64,000 bases of DNA from JAEZDC01 sp036676415 (GCA_036676415.1 JAKFCX010000065.1:41236-105235); one strand, 5' to 3'; shown: positions 1 to 7,892, numbered from the stretch's first letter. Numbers and translations: made by a program. The notes: generated from the sequence alone by a model not told the origin.

Positions 1-971
1 ACCAGGTTGACCTGAAAGCAGCTACCAAACACGGTGTTGTAGTATTTAATGCCCCATATAGTAATACAAGAAGTGTTGCAGAACTGGTAATCGGTGCTGC
101 TATAATGCTCATCAGGAGAATACCGGGGAAAAATAAAGCTGCTCATGAAGGTATTTGGCTGAAGGAAGCTGCTGGCAGTTTTGAATTAAGAGGAAAGACA
201 CTTGGATTGATCGGTTATGGTAATATCGGTTCACAGGTTTCTGTTTTGGCAGAATCGCTTGGAATGAAAGTGATGTATTACGATACAGAAACCAAACTTC
301 CCTTAGGTAATGCAACAGATGGAAAGACGTTGAAGGAAGTGCTGGGTAAATCAGATATCATATCACTTCATGTTCCTGAAACAAGCCAGACAAAAAACCT
401 CATTAATAAGAACACGATTAAACACATAAAGAAGGGAGCCATCCTCATCAACTATGCAAGAGGAGAGGTGGTTGATCTTAAATGCCTGAAAACTGCAATT
501 GAAGATGGAAGTATTGGTGGTGCTGCAGTAGATGTATTTCCGGTAGAGCCTGAAAAGAACGGCGATAAGTTTGAAACCCCTTTGCAGGGTTTGAACAATG
601 TGTTACTCACACCTCATATCGGTGGATCTACTGAAGAAGCCCAGCAGAATATTGGAGAAGATGTGAGCGTGAAGCTCTTCAATTTCCTGGAGAAAGGCAT
701 CACCACAGGTTCTCATACAGTTCCACCGTTGGCCTTACCACCGGTAGAAGGTTCACACAGGATACTGCATATTCATAATAATGTACCAGGAGTATTGAGT
801 GCCATCAACACAGCACTATCTAAAAATAACATCAATATCGTTGGACAATACCTCAAGACCAACGAACTGATCGGTTATGTTGTATTAGATGTAGATAAAA
901 AGCTTTCTAACAAAGCTGTTGAACTATTAAGAGAGGTAAAAGAAACAATTAAAGTAAGAATGTTGTATTAA
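1..971 (+). CDS. serA: D-3-phosphoglycerate dehydrogenase, 5' truncated by window edge
   Basis: The enzyme oxidises 3-phosphoglycerate with NAD+ in the first step of serine synthesis, in the cytosol. The reading frame is already open at base 3 and begins QVDLKAATKHGVVVFNAPYS, a typical internal SerA segment, so the N-terminal substrate-domain start lies outside the window. Visible parts are the Rossmann motif GYGNIGSQ, the catalytic arginine context NYARGEVVD, the glutamate region VDVFPVEPE, the catalytic histidine in LLTPHIGGSTEEAQ, and a C-terminal ACT domain of about 70 residues starting near HRILHIHNN. The ACT domain suggests feedback control by serine, as known in the family. It faces the convergent MFS gene 13 bases away. 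The first ATG at 105 is internal and not the real start. Confidence 0.95.
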   Translation, partial: QVDLKAATKHGVVVFNAPYSNTRSVAELVIGAAIMLIRRIPGKNKAAHEGIWLKEAAGSFELRGKTLGLIGYGNIGSQVSVLAESLGMKVMYYDTETKLPLGNATDGKTLKEVLGKSDIISLHVPETSQTKNLINKNTIKHIKKGAILINYARGEVVDLKCLKTAIEDGSIGGAAVDVFPVEPEKNGDKFETPLQGLNNVLLTPHIGGSTEEAQQNIGEDVSVKLFNFLEKGITTGSHTVPPLALPPVEGSHRILHIHNNVPGVLSAINTALSKNNINIVGQYLKTNELIGYVVLDVDKKLSNKAVELLREVKETIKVRMLY

Positions 972-984
972 AGTTGATTCCCGT

Positions 985-2181
985 TCAATTTATGGCAACT
1001 TGAAACTTTGGCTCTTTCACTTTAAACAACATAAAAACCACCACCAATACTGTAACGCAAGCCGTGGCTAAAAACGCTGCTGCTGCACCAAACTGGTGCC
1101 ATAATATTCCTGCAATAAAACTGGCGAACATGGCTGCGATATTTCTAAATCCTTCATAAGTACCAATAGCGGTTGCTGTTTCTTCCTTTGGTGCAATATT
1201 GCTGATCCATGCTTTTGTAATTCCTTCTGTTGCAGCTGCATAACAACCATACAAGAGAAAGATCACTGCAAATGCCAGCCAATTATTTAAGACGCTGATG
1301 CCGAAATAAACAGTAGCAAACAGAATCAACCCGGTCAACAGTATTTTTTTCATCCCGATCTTATCTGCTAAATGTCCTAATGGATATGCCAATGCTGCAT
1401 AAACGGCATTGTAAAAAATATAGACACCGATCAGGGATGTATCACTTAACCCTGCTTCCTTCATTCTCAATAACAAAAACACATCTGAACTATTGAATAA
1501 AGCAAACACCAACATAGGTATCACCAGTAACTGGTAATCCTTTCCAGCCTTGGGTAAATATTGAAATGAGATTTTAAGAGAGAATGTTTTTTGATTACTA
1601 CTAATGGAAGTTCGTTTTCTTTCTCGTATCAACAGCGTAACAATGATTGCCGCAACACCTGGAATAAAAGCCCACAGAAACAGTTCTTTATACTCACCGG
1701 GGAAATAATGAAGGAACAATAATGCAGCAGCCGGACCTAACATTGCTCCAATAGTATCTAAACTTCGGTGGAAACCAAAAACCCTTGCTTTTGTTTCCTT
1801 AGTAGCTTCATCAGAAAGTAATGCATCTCTTGGTGCTGTTCGTAATCCTTTACCGATCCTGTCCATCGTTCTGCAAAAGAAAACCCATGGTAAAAAGCTG
1901 AATACGGCAAGTAATGGTTTACTGGCTGCACTTAAACCATAACCCCATCTTACAAAAGGCATTCTCTTTCCAGCACTATCGCTCCAGGCTCCAAAATATC
2001 CTTTGCTTAAACCAGCAACAGCTTCTGCCACACCTTCCAGTATTCCGATAGCGATCATTGAAAAGCCGATCTCCTTTAGATACAAAGGCATTACCGGGTA
2101 CAACATTTCACTCGCCATATCAGTGAACAAACTCACCAGCGATAGTAACCATACTGTTTTTGTGATGATGTGTTGCTTCAT
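985..2181 (-). CDS. MFS transporter
   Basis: This is a 398-residue integral membrane protein with about 12 hydrophobic segments, a major facilitator superfamily carrier of unknown substrate. The loop after the second or third helix carries GAWSDSAGKRMPFVRWGYG, matching the MFS signature loop, and the sequence RIGKGLRTAPRDALLSD is a conserved block in a bacterial MFS subgroup. A second MFS-like loop, LGHLADKIGMKK, sits in the C-terminal half. The start ATG at 2181 overlaps the stop of a possible 35-residue upstream frame (ATGA overlap). It is convergent with serA. The substrate cannot be read from sequence. Confidence 0.88.
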   Translation of the reverse strand: MKQHIITKTVWLLSLVSLFTDMASEMLYPVMPLYLKEIGFSMIAIGILEGVAEAVAGLSKGYFGAWSDSAGKRMPFVRWGYGLSAASKPLLAVFSFLPWVFFCRTMDRIGKGLRTAPRDALLSDEATKETKARVFGFHRSLDTIGAMLGPAAALLFLHYFPGEYKELFLWAFIPGVAAIIVTLLIRERKRTSISSNQKTFSLKISFQYLPKAGKDYQLLVIPMLVFALFNSSDVFLLLRMKEAGLSDTSLIGVYIFYNAVYAALAYPLGHLADKIGMKKILLTGLILFATVYFGISVLNNWLAFAVIFLLYGCYAAATEGITKAWISNIAPKEETATAIGTYEGFRNIAAMFASFIAGILWHQFGAAAAFLATACVTVLVVVFMLFKVKEPKFQVAIN

Positions 2182-2285
2182 TTATGCAGCTGCAGTTTCC
2201 TTTGCAAATAACGTTCTGTTGCAGTAGTGAACCTTCTTTGCTCGAGGTGATTCAATTCTTCCGTTACGGTATCATAAGCCTGCAT
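2178..2285 (-). CDS. possible 35-residue leader protein, overlapping the MFS start
   Basis: On the minus strand an ATG at 2285 opens a 35-codon frame (MQAYDTVTEELNHLEQRRFT and onward to KLQLHK) whose TGA overlaps the ATG of the MFS gene in ATGA form. The peptide is hydrophilic and probably helical. The exact stop-start overlap is the main support; no family is recognised. It could be translationally coupled to the transporter or simply a chance frame. Confidence 0.3.
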   Translation of the reverse strand: MQAYDTVTEELNHLEQRRFTTATERYLQRKLQLHK

Positions 2286-2378
2286 AGATTCTCTTTTCTT
2301 GAAAGGTACATATAAGGACCATCATTTGTGAGATGAGGAATGATTCCTGCTTATAAGGTATGGTTTATGCATGAAGTA

Positions 2379-2386
2379 TAACTTTG
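2379..2386 (+). promoter_or_regulatory. possible -7 box (TAACTTTG) of the NADH dehydrogenase gene
   Basis: TAACTTTG fits the Bacteroidota -7 consensus TAnnTTTG and lies 16 bases before the ATG at 2403. No convincing TTTG -33 element is seen at the usual distance, so this is a weak call. Confidence 0.35.
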
Positions 2387-2402
2387 TAAATCAATAATTA
2401 CT

Positions 2403-3701
2403 ATGAAGGTTGTCATCATCGGAGGTGGTTTTGCAGGACTTAAATTAGCAAGGACACTCAGCAACAAGCAAGGCATTGAAGTGCTGATGATCGATAAAGT
2501 AAATTATCACCAGTTTCAGCCTTTATTCTACCAGGTAGCAACTGCTGCATTGGATTCAAGTAACATTTCATTCCCGTTAAGAAAAGTTTTCCAGGATAGT
2601 AAGAATGTTCGCTTTCGTTTAGCTGAATTGCAAAAGATCAACAGCAATCAGAATACAATTTCCACAGACATTGGTGAATTTAATTACGATATTCTTGTTA
2701 TTGCCACCGGTGCTGATACCAATTGGTTCGGCAACGATAAACTAAAAGCTGCTGCGTTTCCCATGAAATCAACTGTAGAAGCATTGCAGCTTCGCCATCG
2801 CTTGATAGAGAATTTTGAAAGAGCAACCATCACTACCGATGCCAATGAGAGAGCAGCATTGATGACGATCGTGGTTGTAGGTGGTGGACCAACAGGAGTG
2901 GAGGTGAGTGGTGCTTTGGCTGATCTTAAAAATCATACGTTATCAAAAGATTACCCTGAGCTTGACTTCAGCCAGATGAAAGTTTACCTGTTAGAAGGTA
3001 CCGGCAAAACGCTTGGTATGATGAGCGAAAAAAGCAGTCGTAAAAGCCAGGCTTACCTGGAAGAAATGGGCATCAATGTTATGCTCAATTCTATCATGAA
3101 AGAATACGATGGAAATACTGTCTTGCTGCAGGATGGCACACAGATCAGCACCAAAACTGTTATTTGGGCTGCTGGTGTTCGTGGTAATGTTCCGGACGGA
3201 ATAGATCCGTCTTTGATAGTAAGAGGAAATCGAATTAAAGTAGACAGGTTCAACAAAGTTTTAGGTACGGAAAATATATATGCCATCGGGGATATTGCAT
3301 CAATGACCACACCTTTGTATCCGAATGGTCATCCACAACTGGCTAATGTGGCTATTAACCAGGGGAAATTACTGGGAGAAAATCTGATAAGACTTACTAA
3401 AAGCCAGGCTGTATTGGTAGAATATGAATATAAAGACAAAGGCAGCATGGCAACCATTGGTCGTCATAAAGGAGTGGTAGATGTTCCAAAACCTGAGCTT
3501 CACTTCGGTGGCTTTTTGGGTTGGCTGATTTGGATGGGACTGCATCTTTTTTTGATTCTCGGTGTGAAAAACAGGTTACAGGTATTCATCAACTGGGTAT
3601 ACAATTATTTTACCTGGGACCAGAGCTTACGTCTGCTCATCCGTAATTCATATCGAGGTTTTGAAGAGAAAGAAAGCAGGTCAACTATTGATAAAATTTA
3701 A
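2403..3701 (+). CDS. type II NADH:quinone oxidoreductase (NDH-2)
   Basis: The enzyme passes electrons from NADH to membrane quinone through FAD without pumping protons. The 432-residue protein opens with the FAD-binding motif IGGGFAG (residues 6-12), has a second dinucleotide motif VVGGGPTGVE (about 158-167) for NADH, and an IYAIGDIAS motif near residue 295 that contacts FAD. The C-terminal 60 residues (LGWLIWMGLHLFLILGVKNR) are hydrophobic and amphipathic, as in NDH-2 proteins that dock on the membrane. Length and motif order fit the family. The gene is followed after 5 bases by a Rossmann-fold gene, so the two are probably co-transcribed. Confidence 0.93.
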   Translation: MKVVIIGGGFAGLKLARTLSNKQGIEVLMIDKVNYHQFQPLFYQVATAALDSSNISFPLRKVFQDSKNVRFRLAELQKINSNQNTISTDIGEFNYDILVIATGADTNWFGNDKLKAAAFPMKSTVEALQLRHRLIENFERATITTDANERAALMTIVVVGGGPTGVEVSGALADLKNHTLSKDYPELDFSQMKVYLLEGTGKTLGMMSEKSSRKSQAYLEEMGINVMLNSIMKEYDGNTVLLQDGTQISTKTVIWAAGVRGNVPDGIDPSLIVRGNRIKVDRFNKVLGTENIYAIGDIASMTTPLYPNGHPQLANVAINQGKLLGENLIRLTKSQAVLVEYEYKDKGSMATIGRHKGVVDVPKPELHFGGFLGWLIWMGLHLFLILGVKNRLQVFINWVYNYFTWDQSLRLLIRNSYRGFEEKESRSTIDKI

Positions 3702-3706
3702 TAAGA

Positions 3707-4357
3707 ATGCATGCATTACTAATCGGAGCTACCGGAGCCACGGGTAAAGACCTGCTGCGTCTGCTATTGAAAGACGAAGCTTTTGACCAGGTTACCATTT
3801 TTATTCGGCGAAACATTGAACTCCGGCATAAAAAGCTCATTATTCATGTGATTGATTTTGACAAACCCGAACAATGGCAACACCTCGTTAAAGCTGATGT
3901 ACTCTTTTCTTGCCTGGGCACTACATTAAGAACCGCAGGCAGCAAAGCAGCTCAATGGAAGATCGATTATGATTATCAATACAGTTTTGCAAAAGCAGCC
4001 AGTGAAAATAATGTACCTGCATATGTACTGGTCTCATCCGGTATGGCTTCATCAAAATCACGTATTTTTTATACCAGGATGAAAGGACAGTTGGAGGATG
4101 CAGTGAAAAATTTAGGATTTAGGAGGCTCATAATTTTCAATCCACCTTTGCTCATCCGTAAGAACAGTGATAGAGCAGGTGAGATAATTGGAAGAAAGAT
4201 CATACACTTTCTCAATAAGCTGAAACTGTTTCATTCTCAAATACCTTTACCTACAGAAGTTCTCGCTCAGGCTATGATTAATGCGGCAAAAAATAACCCC
4301 GGAGGCTTATCTCTATTCAAAGGAAAAGAGATATGGCAGCGAGCAGCTGAAAATTAA
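3707..4357 (+). CDS. NAD(P)-binding Rossmann-fold protein (TIP30/HTATIP2-like SDR)
   Basis: This 216-residue cytosolic protein begins with the nucleotide-binding glycine motif LIGATGATGKDLL. It has the atypical short-chain dehydrogenase pattern: VLFSCLGTTLRTAGSKAAQW, then YVLVSSGMAS, then a YTRMKGQLEDAV segment with the Tyr-x-x-x-Lys pair. That combination resembles NAD(P)H-binding proteins related to HTATIP2 and YbjT. Substrate unknown. It starts 5 bases after the NDH-2 gene, suggesting an operon and possibly a redox link, but that is inference. Confidence 0.8.
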   Translation: MHALLIGATGATGKDLLRLLLKDEAFDQVTIFIRRNIELRHKKLIIHVIDFDKPEQWQHLVKADVLFSCLGTTLRTAGSKAAQWKIDYDYQYSFAKAASENNVPAYVLVSSGMASSKSRIFYTRMKGQLEDAVKNLGFRRLIIFNPPLLIRKNSDRAGEIIGRKIIHFLNKLKLFHSQIPLPTEVLAQAMINAAKNNPGGLSLFKGKEIWQRAAEN

Positions 4358-4490
4358 ATTTCAACATTGAAACAAATTCTATATACAGAATTTCAAACAC
4401 TTACAACACTTATATCAATTTTAACTACACGGGAAGCCACAATAAGAAAAGCCATAAATGGTTGTCCTGAAAGCTGTGGCCAGGTAAACA

Positions 4491-4520
4491 AAAAGCTACC
4501 GGTTGCACGGTAGCTTTTTT
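4491..4520. terminator. bidirectional stem-loop terminator
   Basis: The stem is built from AGCTACC and GGTAGCT, with A-runs on the left and T-runs on the right, so it can act for the plus-strand gene ending at 4357 and for the minus-strand gene ending at 4532. Confidence 0.7.
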
Positions 4521-4531
4521 CGTAAACTCCT

Positions 4532-4780
4532 TTATTTACCTTCCGGAAAAGAAAGATTTCCATCGTCCTGGGCTTCATTTGCATCGTTCTGCAAGTTGCC
4601 CTCACTGGTAGCAAGTCTGTCCATATCATTATCCGCACTTGATGCATAAGCCTCTGCTTGTGGATGATCAGTGGTACGATCAGATGGAGAAGAAGGACCT
4701 ACCTGGTTGGCCTTTTCACTTCCGGAAATCTTGAATTTATTTTTAATATCTATGTTCTGATTATCATTCTTATCTGCCAT
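4532..4780 (-). CDS. small hydrophilic disordered protein
   Basis: An 82-residue protein rich in Asp, Asn, Ser, Glu and Lys, with no hydrophobic core, Cys or Trp. It begins MADKNDNQNIDIKNKF and ends NLSFPEGK. Composition fits an intrinsically disordered hydrophilin-like protein; no domain is recognised. It is the last of three consecutive tiny minus-strand genes (5153-5293, 4805-5062, 4532-4780) and is followed by a strong stem-loop, which supports a real transcript. A stress or desiccation role is only a guess from composition. Confidence 0.65.
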   Translation of the reverse strand: MADKNDNQNIDIKNKFKISGSEKANQVGPSSPSDRTTDHPQAEAYASSADNDMDRLATSEGNLQNDANEAQDDGNLSFPEGK

Positions 4781-4804
4781 ATACTTAATTTAATAATTCA
4801 TTAC

Positions 4805-5062
4805 TTACAGGCCGTTTCCATGCCTTTTATCTGTCTTAGTTTTACCTGCATTTTCTTCCTTCAATTCATGATCTTTCATTTCCTCCTGGCCACTTTTAAT
4901 TGCTGACTGCGTTTGCGTATCTTCAGAAACAGGAGAGGTAGCCTGACGATTCTGGGCATCTCCAATTCCTACCGCAGGTCCACCTTTAGCGGCCAAGTCT
5001 CTTTGTGTATCAGGTGATTCTGTCTTAATTCTTCCTGGATCTGATCTGTGGTTTGTTGCCAT
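4805..5062 (-). CDS. small hydrophilic disordered protein
   Basis: An 85-residue protein, very polar (MATNHRSDPGRIKTESPDTQ at the start, GKTKTDKRHGNGL at the end), with a glycine/alanine patch AAKGGPAVGIGD and no predicted membrane segment. It resembles its two neighbours in composition rather than in alignable sequence. The ATG at 5062 is the first in frame, and the gene lies 24 bases upstream of the next small gene. Function unknown; hydrophilin-like. Confidence 0.65.
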   Translation of the reverse strand: MATNHRSDPGRIKTESPDTQRDLAAKGGPAVGIGDAQNRQATSPVSEDTQTQSAIKSGQEEMKDHELKEENAGKTKTDKRHGNGL

Positions 5063-5152
5063 ATCTGTTTATTTAAGTTGATGATTATTTTTTGCGGTAT
5101 TTCGGTTAACTATTTCGTTACTGGAGCGTTCCTTAACGGAATTACTGCTGGT

Positions 5153-5293
5153 TTAGTCAGCTGACTGCAAGCCTGAACTGCCGGAATAATTCTGTCCGGT
5201 GCCTCCAAGGTCTTGAGTCATTTTGTTTCTGGACACGAAATCAGAATCGTTCGGATTCATACCAGTTGGCTTTTGCTCTTGTTTATTTTTCAT
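5153..5293 (-). CDS. very small hydrophilic protein (46 residues)
   Basis: Reading the minus strand from the ATG at 5293 gives 46 residues beginning MKNKQEQKPTGMNPNDSDFV and ending SGLQSAD before TAA. It is polar and Gly/Ser/Asn/Gln-rich like the two small genes downstream. The element TQDLGGTG echoes TQRDLAAKGG in the next protein. Being the first of three same-strand tiny hydrophilic genes is the main evidence that it is translated. Confidence 0.5.
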   Translation of the reverse strand: MKNKQEQKPTGMNPNDSDFVSRNKMTQDLGGTGQNYSGSSGLQSAD

Positions 5294-5467
5294 TGTATTT
5301 CATTTATGCGTAAACCAATAAGGCTGAAATATTGTGCCAGCGAACGAGCAGTCATAAACAGTTATCAATGAGGCTTTCTCAATGGTTGCCAGGTATTTAC
5401 GGCTGCTTGGCTTGGTGTCATAGTTCTACAGGCAGCGTTTCTGGGTTTATTTTTGTATCTTATAATT

Positions 5468-5576
5468 TATATTATGTTAAATGGCACACAAGGCTAACTT
5501 CGCTTAGTAATAGTAAAGAAAAGAAGATACTATTACTAGCTACACAGAGGGCTAACCATTTAGACATAATATATAG
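5468..5576. repeat. large imperfect palindrome
   Basis: The outer arms TATATTATGT and TAAATGG reappear in reverse complement at the right end, with one extra base between them. The inner arms TAGTAATAGTA and TACTATTACTA face each other across a short A/G-rich loop. The middle part of each arm (CACACAAGGCTAAC on the left, ACACAGAGGGCTAACC on the right) is instead in direct orientation. The whole could fold into a long hairpin and may be the remnant of a small mobile element. Confidence 0.55.
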
Positions 5577-5627
5577 TTATGAAAATTTGCTCGTTTCTGT
5601 AGTTATCGCTCCTACGTCGCTTTTTAG

Positions 5628-5658
5628 GGATGTGGATATTGCGATTTATATAAAGCGT
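5628..5658 (+). repeat. left arm of perfect 31-bp inverted repeat
   Basis: The 31 bases beginning GGATGTGGATATTGCG and ending ATAAAGCGT recur exactly in reverse complement at 6882-6912. Sequence on both sides of each arm diverges at once. The arms enclose 1,223 bp with one gene (5776-6597). Confidence 0.85.
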
Positions 5659-5775
5659 GAATACAGTAAAAGAAAAACGGCTCTGCTTCTGTTTTTTATC
5701 GTAGCGATTCCGAAATATTAGCGAAGATTGGTTTGGTAGATTGAAGCGAGTATATTAGAGGTTCATACCCTGCTT

Positions 5776-6597
5776 ATGACAATCAAGGAAAAAAAGAATA
5801 GGATTTTGCTTTTCTTAAAAGAGAGCAACTTCACAAATAATATAACCTGTCCAAGACTATACTTTCAGGAGCAAACTGGTATATCTTTAAATGACGATGC
5901 TGTGAAACTACTTAAGCAGGATGGCTTAACTTTTAATACTAAAGACGATATTAAATTAACCCCACAGGGAAATTTATATTGTGAAGAAAACAATCTTATG
6001 GCTTTAGTGAACCCTTTAAAAGGAGACGATAGAAACAATAATCTTTCTTTTGATGAAAAGCTTGATTTGCTTTTTAAGTATATGTATGATAATAGGCATG
6101 ATCCAGCCTTGCCTTTAGATGATATAGCGAGACGCTGTGGCTTCACCCCTAATCGAGTAGAGTTAAATGAACTTGACGCAGAAGTTGAAACCTCAAATAT
6201 GGTTGAAAATCATAAGCAATACCATCACTACAATAATTGGTATAAACTATCAGCGGCAGGATATAAAGCCCTCAAATTAGTGGGTGGATTATACTCTAAG
6301 TGGAAGGAGGAATTAAATAAAGCCATGGAGGAGGAAAAAAGGGAAACAAATAAGTCTAATGTAGGAAGCTATACTTTTAATGGGCCGATACACGGCCCAG
6401 TTAACGCTGGGAATATAGCAGGCAATCAAGAATACACAAATGAACCAGCTTCGCCTATTGTAGAGAAAGAGACTGACAAGATGCATCCTTTCAAAAAATC
6501 CTTTTTTGATGAGTCAGGGAAGAGAACAGCGGCTATCGTATTCGTACTTATCCTCGCAGCAATTTTAATATTTCTGAAATTATGTACACCACTATAA
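5776..6597 (+). CDS. unrecognised protein with C-terminal membrane anchor
   Basis: A 273-residue protein of unknown function. Residues 1-80 look helical with a winged-helix-like pattern (MTIKEKKNRILLFLKESNFT, ending LTPQGNLYCEENN). A second similar segment (LPLDDIARRCGFTPNRVELN through YKLSAAGYKALKL) suggests two degenerate wHTH units. A linker then contains SYTFNGPIHGPVNAGNIAGN. The protein ends with one hydrophobic segment, AAIVFVLILAAILIFLKL, placing the bulk in the cytosol if it is tail-anchored. The gene is AT-rich and sits alone inside the 31-bp inverted repeat, followed by a terminator at 6748. It is likely accessory DNA. A sensing or DNA-binding role at the membrane is speculation. 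Confidence 0.7.
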   Translation: MTIKEKKNRILLFLKESNFTNNITCPRLYFQEQTGISLNDDAVKLLKQDGLTFNTKDDIKLTPQGNLYCEENNLMALVNPLKGDDRNNNLSFDEKLDLLFKYMYDNRHDPALPLDDIARRCGFTPNRVELNELDAEVETSNMVENHKQYHHYNNWYKLSAAGYKALKLVGGLYSKWKEELNKAMEEEKRETNKSNVGSYTFNGPIHGPVNAGNIAGNQEYTNEPASPIVEKETDKMHPFKKSFFDESGKRTAAIVFVLILAAILIFLKLCTPL

Positions 6598-6747
6598 CTG
6601 TCCACCCTATCCAAAAAATATAATCAAGAGATTTTAGAAAAAAGACTTCATAGAATATCTTCCTTCCTTTGTTGTTTCGTTCCATAAAAAAGTTTTATCT
6701 TGCTTACGCAATCAAAAACTCCTTTTAGGATTTCATCTTATTTTACT

Positions 6748-6771
6748 AAGCCTGTTACAGCAGGCTTTTTT
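6748..6771 (+). terminator. stem-loop terminator
   Basis: AAGCCTG and CAGGCTT form the stem around a 6-base loop, followed by a T-run. It lies 150 bases after the stop of the gene at 5776-6597 and points in its direction. Confidence 0.7.
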
Positions 6772-6779
6772 ATTGCACG

Positions 6780-6932
6780 TTACACGTCACTCCCTTTGCC
6801 ATCCGGCAACTGGTTTTTTATCTTAGCGACTGGATAGGTTTTTTCAAAACCTGCTTCGCCCCTAATGTTTTTCTCGAAGGAACGCTTTATATAAATCGCA
6901 ATATCCACATCCTTTGCCTCACAAATCCTCAT
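6780..6932 (-). CDS. possible 50-residue open frame across the right inverted-repeat arm
   Basis: The minus-strand ATG at 6932 opens 50 codons (MRICEAKDVDIAIYIKRSFE, ending LPDGKGSDV). The DVDIAIYIKR part is encoded by the inverted repeat and is therefore also present in the plus-strand frame at 5628-5658. It has a protein-like basic/acidic mix but no recognised family. It may be a remnant of a disrupted gene or a chance frame. Confidence 0.25.
   Translation of the reverse strand: MRICEAKDVDIAIYIKRSFEKNIRGEAGFEKTYPVAKIKNQLPDGKGSDV
6882..6912 (-). repeat. right arm of perfect 31-bp inverted repeat
   Basis: Exact reverse complement of 5628-5658 over 31 bases. No flanking target duplication could be matched between the outer sides of the two arms (left ends CTTTTTAG, right begins TTTGCCTC). 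Confidence 0.85.
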
Positions 6933-6951
6933 AACTGGTTTTTATGTAAAA

Positions 6952-6976
6952 CAAAAAAGCCACTCTAAAGTGGCTT
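6952..6976 (-). terminator. stem-loop terminator of the KGG-protein gene
   Basis: On the minus strand AAGCCACT, a CTAA-type loop and AGTGGCTT are followed by a T-run, 18 bases after the stop at 6995. Confidence 0.75.
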
Positions 6977-6994
6977 CTCATGGGAAAAACGTTT

Positions 6995-7270
6995 TCAGAA
7001 CCCTTCATAACTTGACCTGGCACTGGTAGCCGGATCAATAGACTGCCTTCTTTCGGTCTTTCCTCCTTTACTGGAGACCAGTTTGTGCCTTTCTTTGTTC
7101 ATAGAAGCAAATCCACGCCGGGATTTTTTGTTTTGCTTCTGAATGGTTGACTGAAAGGTTTGCATTTGATTGTTCTGCATGGCAAGCATTTTAAGAATTA
7201 TATCATTAAAATTTTCCTCAAATTCCAGACCATATGCTTTTTTACATTTAACTACCAGGCTGCCTTCCAT
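6995..7270 (-). CDS. KGG-motif stress-type small protein
   Basis: A 91-residue basic protein from the ATG at 7270. An upstream TTG at 7312 would add 14 residues. The C-terminal third contains GFASMNKERHKLVSSKGGKT, matching the stress-induced KGG repeat motif (GFASM-x-x-x-x-x-x-x-x-x-SKGGK) known from general stress proteins. The N-terminal half (LEFEENFNDIILKMLAMQNN) is helical with a Gln-rich tail. Cytosolic, probably disordered in the C-terminal part. It is followed by its own terminator and lies near three other tiny hydrophilic proteins, which hints at a local stress-protein cluster. The molecular role of KGG proteins is not established. Confidence 0.7.
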   Translation of the reverse strand: MEGSLVVKCKKAYGLEFEENFNDIILKMLAMQNNQMQTFQSTIQKQNKKSRRGFASMNKERHKLVSSKGGKTERRQSIDPATSARSSYEGF

Positions 7271-7394
7271 ATGATTCCACAGTTCGTTGATAATTAATTT
7301 CCCAGAAACCAATTTAGGATAGACTGTTGTCTTACAAGGCTATTGCGATTCCTTCTAAAAATGGTAATTTCGTGTCGCTTAAAAGCATATCCCA

Positions 7395-7817
7395 ATGAAT
7401 AAAAATGGTCCGGTTATCATTATTGAAGATGATAAGGATGATCAGATGTTACTGACCGAAGTATTTAATAAACTAAACTATCCTAACGAGCCCCTTTTCT
7501 TTAATGATGGGCAGGCGGCACTGGATTATTTGGATTCGACTGATGTTGTTCCCTTTCTTATTTTGTCTGATATAAACATGCCCAAACTTGATGGCTTTGC
7601 TTTAAGGAGCAAGGTAAAACTCGACAAAAAACTTCAGTTAAAATGCATCCCCTATCTCTTCTTCACGACAGCCTCCTCTCAAAGAGCTGTGATCGATGCA
7701 TATAGTTTATCTGTCCAGGGATTTTTTGTAAAGCAATCCAAGATAGATGAACTGGAAAAAACCATTTCTGTGATCATGGAATACTGGAAACGATGTGCCT
7801 CACCAAATAACTTCTGA
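7395..7817 (+). CDS. single-domain response regulator (CheY-like)
   Basis: A 140-residue receiver domain without an output domain. The acidic pair lies in IIEDDKDDQ (about residues 10-14), the phospho-acceptor Asp in LSDINMPKLDG, the conserved Thr in FFTTAS, and the Lys in FFVKQSK. This is the complete receiver set. The long first loop (DDKDDQMLLTEVFNKLN) is like Rcp1-type regulators that serve hybrid or phytochrome-type kinases. No kinase gene is adjacent, so its partner is elsewhere. Confidence 0.88.
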   Translation: MNKNGPVIIIEDDKDDQMLLTEVFNKLNYPNEPLFFNDGQAALDYLDSTDVVPFLILSDINMPKLDGFALRSKVKLDKKLQLKCIPYLFFTTASSQRAVIDAYSLSVQGFFVKQSKIDELEKTISVIMEYWKRCASPNNF

Positions 7818-7892
7818 TCATAAATCATCATCGCTCTCACAGCTTTAAAAACAAATAGCGGCCTTTAAAAAAGGAAGTCTATCTTTAAATGA

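Larger units (their letters stand above)
5294..5775. other. gene-poor stretch with structured DNA
   Basis: No convincing gene was found. A 129-residue plus-strand frame from 5332 crosses the stretch but has no family features and runs through the palindrome and the inverted repeat, so it is treated as non-coding. The stretch holds a large imperfect palindrome (5468-5576) and the left arm of a 31-bp inverted repeat (5628-5658). Confidence 0.5.

Noticed and set aside
5332..5721. 129-residue plus-strand open frame
   Set aside because: It starts from a non-ATG codon, has no family features, and crosses a large palindrome and the inverted-repeat arm, so a coding role is not supported.
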